DNA from: Doryteuthis pealeii
Taxonomy: Eukaryota > Mollusca > Cephalopoda > Myopsida > Loliginidae
Reading direction: 5' to 3'
Assembly: GCA_023376005.1 (NCBI GenBank)
Contig: CM042152.1
Location: 86,869,569-86,933,568, forward strand
Length of the DNA: 64,000 bases
Positions within the stretch are counted from its first letter, which is position 1. Each line of letters starts with the position of its first letter. The notes below the pieces were generated by a model that saw nothing but the letters and a program-made list of their open reading frames with translations, searched no databases and was not told the DNA's origin. Positions 1 to 10,907 of the stretch are shown piece after piece. The translations under genes were made by a program, and so were the position numbers.

Positions 1-204
1 TAGAAAAACAAATGTTTATCAAAATATTTTTTCCAATTTCTCATGCCTACATAAGTACGTATGTTAAATTGTTTGCAACATGTGTATACATAGGTACATC
101 AATAAATCTACAGTTTAATGGTGGAAAAAGAAGCATTTATCATACTTCAAATATTTATTTTTCAATATTTCCTTCTTTGTTTATGCAATTTATTCAATTG
201 TAAA

Positions 205-572
205 TCTTATTAATAATGGAGATTCGCTTCCGGTTTTTGTCACTGCTTACGTCACATTACCCAAAATCGTCATAACATAGAATAGATACACTCAAAATTT
301 GAACATGCAACATTAGACAGTCCTCATTGTTTTTTTTAAAACAAGTTTTAATAAATATATGACTGGTATTATATATCTATATATAGTTTGTTTTATTTTA
401 ATACATATTTAAAGTTTACATTTCAAATTGTTTTATTTTTTAATCCTTTAATGTATTTGATGATTTTACTTACTTAGGGTACAAACTTGCTGACATTGAA
501 TTTTTAACTCCTACCCCTCAGTTTTAAAAATCTATTTTTACATCGCCTGGAGTGCGTTTTTTATTTTGCTAG
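205..572 (+). mobile_element. Non-autonomous Helitron-like element (family H1, copy 1)
   Basis: The element starts with TC after an A and ends with CTAG before a T, the termini expected for Helitrons inserted between A and T. The 5' end reads TCTTATTAATAATGGAGA. The 3' end carries a GC-rich stretch upstream of the terminal CTAG, which in better-preserved copies can form a 5-bp stem (CGCCC/GGGTG). Related copies lie at 16545-17090, 44064-44455, 57207-57605 and 61750-62141, all with the same two ends, so the boundaries are set by comparison. No Rep/helicase coding is visible, so mobility would depend on an autonomous relative. The family assignment is inference from the ends. Confidence 0.6.
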
Positions 573-955
573 TATTAATAAGATAGATTGGATTTTAAAC
601 AAGAAATACAAAACATCATACTAATCAAATGTTTAAATTTCAAGATTTCAACCAATCTAGGGTTATTTAATAATTAGAGGGTAGGGAATTGCATTCACTG
701 TATTGTTCATATTCACTTTTTTTTTGTAGTTATTTCTTGAGTTTTTTTTTTTTGTTTGTGCACATGATCTTATTAAATACAATTTTTTAAAAAGAGACCC
801 ATAAATGGGACCCTAACAGATACCATGACTCCAGGATCAGTGTGTACCTGGAGTAATGGCAATGAAGGAATATTTCCCAAATCTCCAGAACATATGGAGT
901 TTAGTGTTATACCCAGTACACCACTGGGAAGGGATCTTATCCCTCTACAGAGGAC
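573..955 (+). repeat. Dispersed repeat M1, copy 1
   Basis: From about 636 this stretch matches other places in the window (6443-6610, 8486-8690 with 9208-9300, 10070-10215, 18087-18290, 29655-30016). Shared landmarks in order are a 'TCTAGGGTTATTT' block, 'GGGAATTGCATTCA', 'GGGACCCTAACAG', an 'AGTAATGGCAATGAA' block and a final 'CACTGGGA/CATACCCA' region. The type of element is not clear: no tRNA-like head, terminal repeats or coding potential could be seen. The first 60 bases are unassigned AT-rich DNA. Confidence 0.5.
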
Positions 956-2834
956 ATATTTAGCATATTCTAAGTCCTGCTAACAAGAAGTAAAAAACAT
1001 AGAAGAAGGCTGAAGAATATATTGGCTGAAATATTGTGCTAAAACAATAAAGATACAGATAATAACCAAAAAACATATTGAATAATTTGTTACATAATGG
1101 ATAGGCATAGCCTATCATTTTTATAAGGAAGTGTAATCTTCCCATCAGGGCAAGACATATATTTTGTCTGTATTGTTTCTCTATGCAAGTTAATGAATAT
1201 TCAAAAATCAGGGAATTGAATAAAAAAGTGAACACAGAAATATGTTTCCATTAAAGAACAGAAAATGGAACTGAGAACTAGAAAGAGACATAGATTAATA
1301 CTAGAGAGAGAAGAACCTTGATATGACCCCAATGAAGATGTCTAACCTGATACGAAAATATGTTAGAAGAACTGAAGAAGTAGTATGCAACAAGTGAAAT
1401 AAATGTTCATTTTTCATTGTTTAAAACTGTCTCATCTGGGATGATATGATGTAAAGTATACAAGTGTAATAAACTTTTATTCAATTTATTTAAATGTTGT
1501 TTTGACAAATTAAATTTGACAATTTCACAGTCAATGAATTCTTTTTTTCATTATAAATCACAGAACATGTAAACACAAGTCACTCAGACTGGTGATCAGA
1601 ATGAAAAGGTGATGAATTAAAAAACTTTTTTTATGTTAATTCAAGGGTAATTTTAATAATGAATCATCTGTTGTTTATTTTATTTATTTTTAAAAAATAT
1701 TTGTGTTTTTAGATGATAATTAAATCATTATTTTTCAGCATGATAAGAGAATTGTATAATAGAATAATTCACTTTTTGTGCTTTTCTTGTTTTGACACTC
1801 ATTTCTGATTAGGATACAATTCCGTTGTATTGTCAAGACTTCCAGTTCAGTCCACAATATTTTAATTTATCAATTCACTTTTGTTTCTATTTGGATGGAA
1901 AAATAAAAATTGTGGACATTTTTTGAGAAAATGAATAATTATTTTCACAGCGCAACAACAAAACAAAATAGTAATAATAATAAAAAATTGGCAAATTTAA
2001 ATATGCAATATAAAAACAACCAGAATAAAATGGCTTTAAGTAATCTTAAAGCATTAAATTAACATAGAAACTCTCATAAGTTCTTTTGATGGGATTGTTG
2101 TATTCAATGTTGGTTTCGATTTCTTTTTTTTTTTTTTTTCAGTCTGGATATTATTCAAATAATTTTATGGGAATTTTAAACCATATACTTTTGAATTATT
2201 ATTGAAAATTTGCTGATTTAGTTTTACCCTTATCTTTTAAGTATATTTTCCAATTCCAATTGAATTGAATCCACTGTGACAATGGGATTTTTCTTTCATT
2301 TTTTGAGAATTTTCCAGTGCAGAGTTTTGTGTCATTGAAGAGATATTTTATTTTTTTTTCTAATTTTTGTGATACTTTGAAAAGAAATTTAAAATGAAAG
2401 TAAGGAAAAGCAACAGATTTTATTGCCAACCTTTGTATTATATCTACAAAAGAACCTCTCTGATAGCCAAAGTAGTTGTATATGCCCCAGCAAGGTGAGA
2501 GAAGGACTCAAGATAAAATTTGCAATTTCAATTATTGATTTTTCAGAGACACAACAATGGATGTTATTGTATATTTGACAATCTGCATTAAAATTATGTT
2601 TTATAAACTAAAATTTCATGAAGATAATATATATAAAGAGATGCAATGATATACAAAAATGGCAGCATAGTTCTACACATCTCTTTAAATAAATGGACTC
2701 TCTCGTCAATTTTGATGCATGAGGTTCATCCACTGAACAACCCACAGTGTGTTTTGTTTATAGTGCTGGACCATCCACACTTTTTGGCACAGTCAATAGG
2801 AAAGAATTGGTGCACAAGGGATGCCCTAAACCCA
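956..2834. other. AT-rich DNA with no recognised feature
   Basis: Short poly-A and poly-T tracts and simple AT-rich sequence fill this stretch. Short open frames (for example minus 960-1235 and minus 2199-2429) show low-complexity composition and no recognisable domain. Confidence 0.5.
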
Positions 2835-2930
2835 ATCAATGACTGACCTCAGGTTTTTCAAATTCAGTGTTCCTTCTCCTAGACTGGTTACCTATCCAAT
2901 GTTAAAGAGCCCTTTACAGCACCAAGGAAA
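2835..2930 (-). mobile_element. SINE family S2, 3' body fragment
   Basis: Read on the minus strand, this matches the body of the S2 SINE seen at 6980-7145, 21556-21710 and 36085-36160. The shared part is 'GGCTCTTTAAC', then a 'GGCAACCAGTCTAGAGAAGGAAAACTCTGAATTCAAACC'-like track with a few substitutions. The tRNA-like head is missing here. Confidence 0.5.
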
Positions 2931-3102
2931 TATGTAATTAAAAACTAAAAAAAAAAAAAAAGCTTCACCATCAAATTTTGACTTTATATGAACTCTTTGA
3001 GGTAATTTTTGATTAAATTACTTCTGTTTACATGCAAAGGTTTAAATTTACTGATCCACATGAATTTGTAGGAGTACATGAATAATTATCTCCCATAGAG
3101 AA

Positions 3103-3154
3103 TTGGCTGAGTCAGCAGAGATACCAGCTTTGATGAAGTAGCTTTCCCAATCCA
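3103..3154 (-). repeat. Inverted partial copy of the SAM-gag 5' coding region
   Basis: About 48 bases are the reverse complement, with about two mismatches, of 3605-3652, the start of the SAM-domain frame (the codons for WESYFIKAGISADLA). With the sense copy 450 bases away, a transcript across both could fold into a long hairpin. It shows that the retroelement fragment was rearranged after or during insertion. Confidence 0.75.
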
Positions 3155-3550
3155 ATGGTGTATCCATTAGTGTGTCACATAATAGTCCCAGAAACCCCTT
3201 CTTGACCACCATTTGCCTCTATTCTTTGAACAGTAGACACATTGTCACTGAGCCTGACAGGGAATGGTAAAGCCCCATGATTATATTACCTAAGCTTGTC
3301 CAGTAAGCCTTTTATTATTTTGTACCCTTCCTCCTACTGCTTGTTTATGGAACAATATGTATGTATACCTGTTCTTGTAGGTACGTATGTGTTTATCTTG
3401 TCTTCCTTCCATTGTGTTCAGTATATCAAGGATATATTATGCTAATATCAGTTCTTGCTGAGAGGAGACTTGACTATATATCTTCCCTACTACCAGGTTC
3501 AATGTAGTTTGTGAATAGTCCATATTCAAGATTCACAAAATTATGAGAAT

Positions 3551-3576
3551 TGATAGAAAAATTAGTAACTTCAATA
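3551..3576 (+). repeat. 26-bp direct repeat flanking the SAM-gag relic (left copy)
   Basis: This 26-bp stretch is identical to 4035-4060, which lies inside the gag frame (codons around IEKLVTSI). The left copy sits just upstream of the ATG at 3593. The arrangement suggests a template switch or local duplication of gag sequence. Confidence 0.8.
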
Positions 3577-3592
3577 TGCACTGTGAACAGCA

Positions 3593-4099
3593 ATGGAACC
3601 TGAAGATTGGGAAAGCTACTTTATCAAAGCTGGTATCTCTGCTGACTTAGCCAAAAGCTATGCTGCAACATTTGCAAGTGAAAAGCTGACCAAAGAAAAC
3701 CTCCAAATGATGGATCGGGCCATGCTAAAAGAGTTGGGAATCACAGCAATGGGAGGAGCCCTATCTATCCTTAAACAAGCTAAGAAGACCTCTACCCAGA
3801 AGACCTATACTAAGGCACCGTCAGCTAAGCCCCCCCCCAAACTCCACTTTGAAATGACTCCCCAACAATTCAGAAAATTTTGAATAGATTGGGAAGTTTT
3901 TACCAGAATGACAGATATGCCAACTTCTCAAACCAACATCCAATTATACAATTGCGCTGATGAATCTGTCCAAAACGCAATCATCAACACCCACCCTAAA
4001 TTCTTCACCACTGACCCAGACAGGCTGTTAGAGATGATAGAAAAATTAGTAACTTCAATAAGAATGAGTAACATGATAACCAGACTTCTAAGAAAGTAA
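3593..4099 (+). pseudogene. SAM-domain retroelement gag relic (LTR-retrotransposon type)
   Basis: One reading frame of 168 codons runs from the ATG at 3593 to the stop at 4097-4099 and is broken only by a TGA at 3881-3883. Residues 1-64 look like a SAM domain: W-x-x-YFIKAGI near the start, then SYAATFA, a LTKENL helix and ELGIT-x-x-GGALSILKQAKK at the end. A basic, proline-rich linker follows. After the TGA comes a gag-like stretch: DWEVFTRMTDMPTSQ, QLYNCADESVQNAI, then THPKFFTTDPDRLLEMIEKLVTS. SAM plus this gag block is a layout I associate with Gypsy-type elements of invertebrates; that link is from family knowledge, not a search. The TGA could derive from CGA by C-to-T change. The frame stops before any zinc knuckle, protease or RT, so it is a 5' fragment. 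A host gene that captured the domain is a less likely alternative. Confidence 0.7.
4035..4060 (+). repeat. 26-bp direct repeat flanking the SAM-gag relic (right copy)
   Basis: This is identical to 3551-3576 and forms part of the gag reading frame, so this is likely the original and the upstream copy the derivative. Confidence 0.8.
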
Positions 4100-5914
4100 T
4101 TTTTTTCAAAGCTTTTAATTTAGAAACACAAGACTATAATATCAGTCAATCTTCTTCATCTTTGTTTATGTTATTGATTAAGGTAAGTTTTATAAATATC
4201 CTCAATTATCAAAGATTTTATATCCAGATTTAGCATTAAATATTGAGCCCACAAGTCATAGGATTGAGTATAATCTATCTAGTATACAAAGAGGAGGTAA
4301 TCAAGAGATACATAGAGGGGAAAAAAGTGATAGGCAGAAAGTAAAGTAAAGAGATTGGTCAGTTTTTGACTTAATTGCAAATTACAACTAATTAGAACCA
4401 ATAAAAATGGAATATTTTTCAAACAAAATTCAATCCTAAAAGTAAGGAATAATTTAGTATAATTTTCGTGTCACTAAACTAAACAGTAAAAAAGCCTTTA
4501 GGAGACAAAAGTTGATTCACTCAGCTTTAGTATAATAATAGATAGATAGATTACATTTAGAATTACTGTTCTAACTACCTACTTTCATGCATGCAGAGTG
4601 TGGAGATTGCTTTTGAATTTCCTATTCCCTTGTTACCCCTTCTATGAATTCGTCACAGGTGGATTTGTTGGATGGAGCTGACTCAACCAACCCAAGGTGG
4701 ATGCCATCACAGAAACAGAAAAAGAAATGACCTAAACTAAAAATCCAAGAAGCTATGCGTAGATAATAGTCGAAAGATTTTTGGATGAGTCAGCACAACG
4801 TCACCTGTCAATTTCTTACTGGTCGATAGATGTCACTTGTTGAAGTGTAGAAGAGAAGTAGGGAGAATAGAGGATGAGAGTCAGTTTGGAACTAAGCAAG
4901 TGTGTGTCTGTGGGGGGGGGGAGGAAGAGATGCAAGATGTGTGTCTGTCCACCAAGGTATTTTGACTTGGGGATATAATAAATGAACTCATAAGAAAAAA
5001 AAATTGTGATTTGGCAATTAAATATTGAACAAGATCATTACTGCTTAACTTTGGTGATTTAGCAGGACTTGACCATAATTTGAAATGATATACTTCATTT
5101 AAGAAAATATGAGGCTGACCTACAAATCTTAACTTTATGCCAAATAAAAAATACATTTTGTAATAATCAACAAGTCATTGATTATTATCTTCTTATAATT
5201 GAGATTTTGTGTCTATCTGTGTGTAACTGAAACTATGTCACAGGCAAGCACTGATTTTTCATTTACAGCCCAACTAAATAGATTAAATTGTAAGCAAGAA
5301 ATATGATGTAATAAGAATCATATTATTTACTGTAATCAGTTTGGTATCTAAAAAAAAGATACAGAATTGCAAGTATAATTCATGTAACTTTAAAATGAAG
5401 TGTTTTTTTACATTTTAGTAACAACTACGTTTTTTTTCTTCTCGTTTTTTTTCCTTAGATCTCTAAATAATACTTAATTTGATGCTATGATTTTATAAGA
5501 CATTAATTTTGAACTTTCCAATTTTGGAAGCCTTGAGATCAACAAGAAGAAAAGGAAAAGGATATATAGACTAAGCTAAGTAAAACCTAACCCCCTTCCC
5601 CATTCTTTTACTACCTGAGTCAGCAGGTGAACCAGATTACAAAATTAATTCTTTAGATACCAGTTCTAACTATGACAACTTTGACATCTATCAATCACTC
5701 TATAGAGTATAAATATCAACACTTATTAAAAAGATTTTTTTAAGAGTTATTTTCATATATTTTTAATGTTTGAAAGTTGTTCAAAGCAACATTAAAGAAA
5801 TTGACAGCACTAAAAGAGGAATTATGTTTATGAAAAACATGTACATGAAGTTTTGAATGAGTAAAATATTCTTTTCGGTAGTTTAGTTATATTTATTCAA
5901 TTTATTTTTGGCAC

Positions 5915-6006
5915 TTGTCCAGCATAGCCAGAAGAGTTAAAAGTACAACAGTCAACTTTGAACAACTTTCAATATATCAATTTCCTCAGCTGGCTATTCT
6001 GGACAA
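5915..6006. repeat. Short fold-back element (17-bp inverted ends)
   Basis: TTGTCCAGCATAGCCAG at 5915-5931 is the reverse complement, with one mismatch, of 5990-6006. The 92-bp unit could be a very small MITE or a chance hairpin. No target duplication was identified. Confidence 0.45.
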
Positions 6007-6048
6007 CTAATTTATTTTGTTGCTGCTATGTATATTACTAAAAAATTA

Positions 6049-6049
<1 letters not shown>

Positions 6050-6080
<31 letters not shown>
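6050..6080. repeat. (TG)n microsatellite
   Basis: About 15 TG units lie in an AT-rich setting. Confidence 0.9.
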
Positions 6081-6225
6081 GTGTATATATATTATATTTA
6101 ATTAAAATATTGTTTAACCTATTGTTTCAAGTTTCATAAATTATGTCATCAGATAAATTTCACCTATACATTAAAAATAAAGATACTATGTTTATTTGCT
6201 TATTGTATTTTTTTTATTTGAAGAT

Positions 6226-6227
<2 letters not shown>

Positions 6228-6270
<43 letters not shown>
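6228..6270. repeat. (TA)n microsatellite
   Basis: A run of about 20 TA units, followed by a short TG run. Confidence 0.9.
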
Positions 6271-6271
<1 letters not shown>

Positions 6272-6442
6272 GTGTGTGTAAAATATAAATGGAAAGGTGG
6301 ATAAACCAACACAAACAATTGATTCAAAGAACATTTCATCTTAATTAAAATCAGTCAGAATGAATTTAGTAATTTAGTTTTGTTTTATTCATTCTTGATG
6401 GGTATTCAATTTTTTTAAAGTCATTTTTTCTATTTAACCTAT

Positions 6443-6610
6443 AGAGTGGACCCTAACAGATACTACCACTCCTGGTCAGAGTAGATCTGGGAGTAATATC
6501 AATGAAGAGATACTCTGGAACTGGAACTTCACCACTAGATGCACTTTAATGTCATACTGAGGATACTAAGACCCTCAGTCACTGCCTTGTAGCACATATG
6601 ATAAAAAGGG
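6443..6610 (+). repeat. Dispersed repeat M1, copy 2 (3' part)
   Basis: It starts at the 'GGACCCTAACAG' landmark and runs through 'AGTAATATCAATGAAG', 'GGAACTTCACCACTAGATG' and 'TAATGTCATAC' to 'CCCTCAGTCACTGCC' and 'ATATGATAAAAAGGG'. The same end occurs at 10165-10215, which suggests the true 3' limit of the family. Confidence 0.6.
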
Positions 6611-6979
6611 TTGGGGGGTTTGCCATAAGGACAATAGAGTTTTGATAATCATATAGGTGCTAGTGCTTGACATGACCAGACGATTGATCGGAGGGGGCCT
6701 ATAGCCTTAATAAGGGAAGTGCTTAAATATTACCTGTCATTAGAACACATAATTTTATAAGCAGAACAAATAAGGAAATCATTCACAGAAAACCTTGCTT
6801 TATTCTTGAAACATCATCTTTCAGAAATTGTTTGAAACTTGAAAGGTTTTAAGAAACCTGGCACAGACTGGTTTTTAGGTGAGGGGTCTGCCTCTCATCT
6901 TTTATGTCTTACTGTCCACTGAGGGTTCATCTCACTTAGCATCAGGAACTGTAAATGGTTCTCTCCCTCCTTATATATA

Positions 6980-7145
6980 CTTAGACTTTGCGCTAATACC
7001 CTTGGGAAAGGTATGAGCTATGGATAAATAGTAGGACAGACTGGGCTCTTTAACCTTGGTTAGGCAACCAGTCTAGAGAAGGAAAACTCTGAAGTCAAAC
7101 CTGTTGAACTCCACTTAAGAAATTGACCTTGTGTCACATCCTGCT
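6980..7145 (+). mobile_element. SINE family S2, body fragment
   Basis: It carries the S2 landmarks 'TAATACCCTTGGGAAAGG', 'CTATGGATAAATAG', 'CAGACTGGGCTCTTTAACC' and 'GGCAACCAGTCTAGAGAAG'. The tRNA-like head seen at 35441-35510 is absent. It is directly followed by the LTR2 copy at 7179. Confidence 0.55.
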
Positions 7146-7178
7146 CTATATATATACTTAGACTTTCTCTGCCTAGGT

Positions 7179-7431
7179 TGTTGAAGTGAGTTAGTGTACT
7201 GTTGGTTTGAACAACAGCAACTAGCTAAGCACAACTGAACCAGTGCCAAGACAGTTGGTATTTATGGAAATCAAGAATAATCCATTCATGTATTTGGGTG
7301 ATTCCATTCCTTGAGTCCTGATTGTATTTTGCAGTAGTATCGCAGCAAGATAGATTCGTATTCAGTTACAATTACTTGTTACCTTGTCTTACCAATTCAA
7401 CGGTAATTGGAACTAATATGATTATTCTACA
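7179..7431 (+). mobile_element. Solo LTR, family LTR2 (copy 1)
   Basis: It begins TGTTGAAGTGAG and ends ATTATTCTACA, so the ends are TG...CA with short inverted ends (TGTTGAA against TTCTACA). It matches the copies at 41369-41668, 42927-43225, 58461-58759 and 60613-60911 but lacks about 45 bases in the middle. No matching target duplication was found around this copy. No internal retroelement coding lies next to it. Confidence 0.6.
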
Positions 7432-8485
7432 ATCTTGTAAAAATTGTTTCCAATCATGATGATGAATTTGGGAACTTCTGAAAAATGTCTACATCCTTTT
7501 GTTTACACTTAATTCTCTCATCTAAAAGTTATTGTTGACTGCTGGAATAATTAAGTCCAATTATTTGACCTCTACAATTCTATGAAGCGTTGTGGATCAA
7601 TGGTCCCAGAATAAATCACTTTATTTCCTTTTCTAACCCTAGACAAGTTTACCCATGACTTCCTTCACTTTGATCGTGAATGAAAGGAAAGAAGAAAAAT
7701 ATCCTCAACTTGGCTAAAATAGGAAGCTGATTAGTCGTCATCCCAACACTTTTGTTTAACAGACAAACTCATAAACAAGTGAGGAACTAGAAAAAAAAAA
7801 AGTCTACTGTCTTTTTTTTTTTTTCAAAGGGAAGAAAAATATGGTTATTCCTAAATTTGGACCAATTCAATGTTGTTTTTGTTTGCAGATAATAGACATT
7901 AATGTTTGATGCGTCTTTAATGATGAGAAGAGGAGGAAATGTTTGAAATAGAACCACTACAAACTGATGAATCCAGGTTTTATTTTCAAGTACTCAAGAT
8001 TGGAAAGAATTTAAAAAAAAAACGAAATAAGATTAAGAAACCAGCAGAAATGCCAAGGGAAAAGAAATTCCTGAAAAAACCTGCATCAAATCAAGAACAA
8101 CCAAATTCTTCTATTCCTGTTTGTCAAAGAATAGACAAAATGCAGTCGTTGCATTAGATGACTTTTTTCAAGTTGGTAGTGACTTGTATGCATGGTAAAA
8201 ATAGAACTATAATCTCTGTACATATGCTGCACACTTACATTTCTTTTCATAAAAGAAATAGTTGCATTGATATATAAAAAAAAAAGTATATTTTTGGAGA
8301 TCAAATATAGAACAAAATTTGATATTGAGATCTTTGACTTATTCCAACAAAAGAATTTTAAAAAAGATGCAATCCAAAAATTTCCAAATCCATAAAAAAA
8401 AAAAAAACCTGAGGAAGAACACATGAACTAAAATAATGAGGGTACTTGTCTGAATAATTCATTAACTAAAATTTGGATTGATTTT
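7432..8485. other. Unassigned DNA with a 72-codon open frame
   Basis: The plus frame 7939-8157 encodes a lysine-rich 72-residue peptide with no recognised domain. A pyrimidine stretch and TTTGCAG at about 7884-7890 resemble a splice acceptor, but stops follow in the frame just downstream, so I do not call an exon. Confidence 0.3.
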
Positions 8486-8690
8486 AATGGCATGTTAATC
8501 CATCTAGGGTTATTTTATGCCTATAGGTGAGGGAATTGCATTCATTTTATGCTCATATTTACATTTTTTATGTAGTTAAAACTCAAAAGGGTTTGGGAGG
8601 GGCACACGGTCCTATCAAATATGGATAATTTTTAAACAGATATTTTTGATACATCGATGGGACCCTAACAGTTACTATCACTCAGGGTCA
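8486..8690 (+). repeat. Dispersed repeat M1, copy 3 (5' part, interrupted)
   Basis: It contains 'CATCTAGGGTTATTTTATGCC', 'GGGAATTGCATTCA' and 'GGGACCCTAACAG', then breaks near 8690. The family sequence resumes at about 9208 ('CAATGAAGGGG') and runs to about 9290. Confidence 0.65.
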
Positions 8691-8817
8691 GAAGAAATGA
8701 GCCCGATAAAGAAAGAAGAACCAACCAGAGAAAACAGCCTAAGAAGAGAAGATGGCGGCCGAGTTAGAATCAATAGAAGCAAAGAGTAACAAGTAAGACC
8801 CCTCATTCCATCTCTAC

Positions 8818-8853
<36 letters not shown>

Positions 8854-9200
8854 ATTTATACCCGATGTGTTATAAGGGGTATATAATACTTTCGGGGATC
8901 GTGGCCGCGGGCTCTACTAAGTTAAGCTTTGTTGCTGTCGGTTGCGAATGCCTGCTCTAAGCCATGTGCCTTATCGTCACATTTTTAATAAGAACCCGTA
9001 AGTTTGATTTTTTTTTCGAATTTAATTAAAATATGACCGAAGGTTTTTAACCACACCTAATATTATCATTCACTAAGTCTGAATTAGATTTCCACAGAGG
9101 TAGAAATTTAGTGCGCACGTGAAGATCGAACTCACTTCATGTTGGTCTTCTGACTGGGCTCTCTCACTATTATATTACAAGAGGACAACTAATCAATGTA
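8691..9200 (-). mobile_element. CpG-rich insertion in M1, probable tRNA-derived SINE
   Basis: This roughly 500-base block splits M1 copy 3. On the minus strand its right end starts with a stretch resembling a Pol III internal promoter: 'AGTGAGAGAGCCCAGTC' followed by a B-box-like GAGTTCGATCTTC near 9125. The middle (8895-8975) is unusually CpG-rich for this window ('GGGGATCGTGGCCGCGGG'). The far end holds AAGATGGCGGCC, an exact YY1-type motif, at 8749-8760, then a (TCTG)n/(TC)n tract at 8819-8853. The tRNA-like head plus conserved-looking core suggests a SINE with a central domain. The alternative is a gene 5' end, because ATG at 8752 opens MAAELESIEAKSN and meets a donor-like CAA|GTAAGA at 8790-8798. 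I favour the SINE. Confidence 0.4.
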
Positions 9201-9300
9201 CCAATTGGACCTCAATGAAGGGGTACACCACACTATCCAGAACTGGAATCTCATGACTAGATACAGCTATGTATCATACCCAAGACAACCCACTTTTTTT
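9201..9300 (+). repeat. Dispersed repeat M1, copy 3 (3' part)
   Basis: It continues M1 after the insertion: 'CAATGAAGGGGTACACCAC', 'AGAACTGGAATCTCA', then 'TATCATACCCAAGACA'. Confidence 0.6.
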
Positions 9301-9365
9301 TGGGGGGGGTCTTAACCTTCTGAAGATGACACATATTCTAAGCCCTACTAACAGGGCATTAAAAA

Positions 9366-9705
9366 TTCTGACACATCAGTAATGCTGATAACTTTTTATT
9401 TTAGTGTGTACTGGGACACACATATTTGCTTTGAATGGGTCCTGGCTAAAGTTTCTTAATAAATTGTAAGGTTTTTATTTATGATCCGGGGGAAACAACT
9501 GTAGCCAGCTAACTCCTACCTTGTAACCTATCCCGTGTAATTCGTTTTGAAGAAACTATTGCAATGTATTAACAGTTAGTTTGAAATGATGAGGGAAGAA
9601 AAAAGTAAAACACTGGGATGCATGGATATGATTTTACTTCGATCTTTTAGATTTTTGTGCATCAGGGACACAGGATGTGTACCTATCAGCATCTCTGACA
9701 CAGTA
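9366..9705 (+). mobile_element. MITE family M2, copy 1
   Basis: Left end TCAGTAATGCTGATAACT and right end ACCTATCAGCATCTCTGA are inverted repeats of each other with few mismatches. The whole unit matches 45463-45802, 55852-56196 and 63148-63487 in the duplicated arms. It holds no coding sequence. The transposon superfamily is not clear. Confidence 0.55.
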
Positions 9706-9989
9706 TTATTTTTATTGAAATAGACTAAGCTGAGATATTTTCAAGAGACCCATCCCTTTCTATTCAAGGGCTTTACTTTTCAATTTCTCAGTTATTCCAG
9801 ATGCTACCTACTTCTGATGGTAGCTAATTAGGTTCTCCATTTAAAGTTTAAAAAAGTCTTTGCAGGGGCATAAAAATATAATATCATTGTATACAACATA
9901 TAGATAAATGGAAAGATAAATCAGGCTGACATCTAATCAGCACAGTCCTCTCCTAGCACATTTTAGTACTTACAAAATTTGATCAGAAT
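9706..9989. other. Unassigned AT-rich DNA
   Basis: Nothing beyond general AT-rich sequence can be supported here. Confidence 0.4.
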
Positions 9990-10068
9990 AATAATACTAA
10001 GTTCCAATTACCATTGAATTGGTAAGACAAGGCAACAAGTAGGTGTAACTCAATACAGATACGGATCA
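9990..10068 (-). mobile_element. LTR2 fragment (3' end only)
   Basis: It matches the plus-strand start of the minus-strand LTR2 copies: 'ACTAAGTTCCAATTACCATTG', 'AATTGGTAAGACAAGGCAAC', then 'AATACAGATACGGATC'. The rest is replaced by M1 copy 4. Confidence 0.6.
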
Positions 10069-10215
10069 GAGTGGACCAGGGAGCAATGGTGATGAAGGGG
10101 TGCTCCACATTCCCCAAACCTCCAGAACTGGAACCTCACCATCAGATAGACTTTAACATCATTCCCAGGACATGTAGGCCCTTAGTCACCGCCTTCTAGC
10201 ACCCATATGATAAAA
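10069..10215 (+). repeat. Dispersed repeat M1, copy 4 (3' part)
   Basis: It runs from 'CAGAGTGGACCAGGGAG' through 'AGAACTGGAACCTCACCATC' to 'CCTTAGTCACCGCC' and 'ATATGATAAAAAGGGA', sharing its right end with copy 2. Confidence 0.6.
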
Positions 10216-10349
10216 AGGGATTGGATAAACAAAAGTAAATATATTGCAGCCTGGATACAAATTTATAATAAATAAGACTGAAAATTTCATTAAAAGTTTA
10301 AAAAAATATAGCACTATCTAAATTATTTCTTAGATCAAATTGAAAATAA

Positions 10350-10907
10350 TGTTACATAATCTATGTGGTTGCATAAGATTATTGTCAATCCCCTGTAATT
10401 CTGAGGGGATGACCCTTTTCATATCATGGCTGGGTCCTTCCATGGAAAATTACAGAAGCCCACCAAATATGTGAAGTCACGTGGGACCTTTTTCAGAGTC
10501 CTCAGTTTGCAGTTGGACATCAGGCAGAGCGGTTGGCCATTTTATGCTCTGTCTAAACTGGAACTCACATGTGCTACATTAGTTAGCAGATGTCTGGGTT
10601 GGAGATTTACCAAATAAAGTAACATCAAAGTAAATCAAAGTCTTGTGTTTATTATCTAAAAACTAACAATGACACAGGGCTTCTGATAACAAGAAATCCC
10701 TAACAGAAAACCAGACTGAAGTCCCCAAGTCAACTCCAGATGCAAGATCTTAGAAGATGCCAGACCAAGTCAAGATGTTAGATGATATACCAAAGACAAT
10801 CAGAATACCAAAGCTGGCCAGAAGAAAATACGACCAGATATAGAAGAAAGAAAGAGATATATAACATTATAATTATTTAGTGCCAGTGAAGAAGGCGCTA
10901 TGCAACA
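10350..10907 (+). mobile_element. Solo LTR, family LTR1 (copy a)
   Basis: It starts TGTTACATAATC and ends TATGCAACA. TGTTACATA and TATGCAACA are imperfect inverted ends. It is flanked by a 4-bp target duplication, ATAA at 10346-10349 and 10908-10911. An AATAAAG polyadenylation-type signal lies near 10612, with the R-U5-like track 'TCTTGTGTTTATTA' just after, as in the other copies. The 63-residue frame 10426-10617 lies within the LTR and is not a gene. No internal retroelement region adjoins it, so it is a recombination-derived solo LTR. Confidence 0.85.

Larger units (their letters stand above)
4100..6442. other. Unassigned AT-rich DNA
   Basis: No domain-bearing frame is visible. It holds a G run near 4912-4921, two microsatellites and a short hairpin listed separately. 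The minus frame 4881-5156 has no recognisable domain and is low in complexity. Confidence 0.5.

Noticed and set aside
7939..8157. 72-codon lysine-rich frame after an acceptor-like TTTGCAG
   Set aside because: Stops lie between the acceptor and the frame, and there is no domain, donor or second copy.
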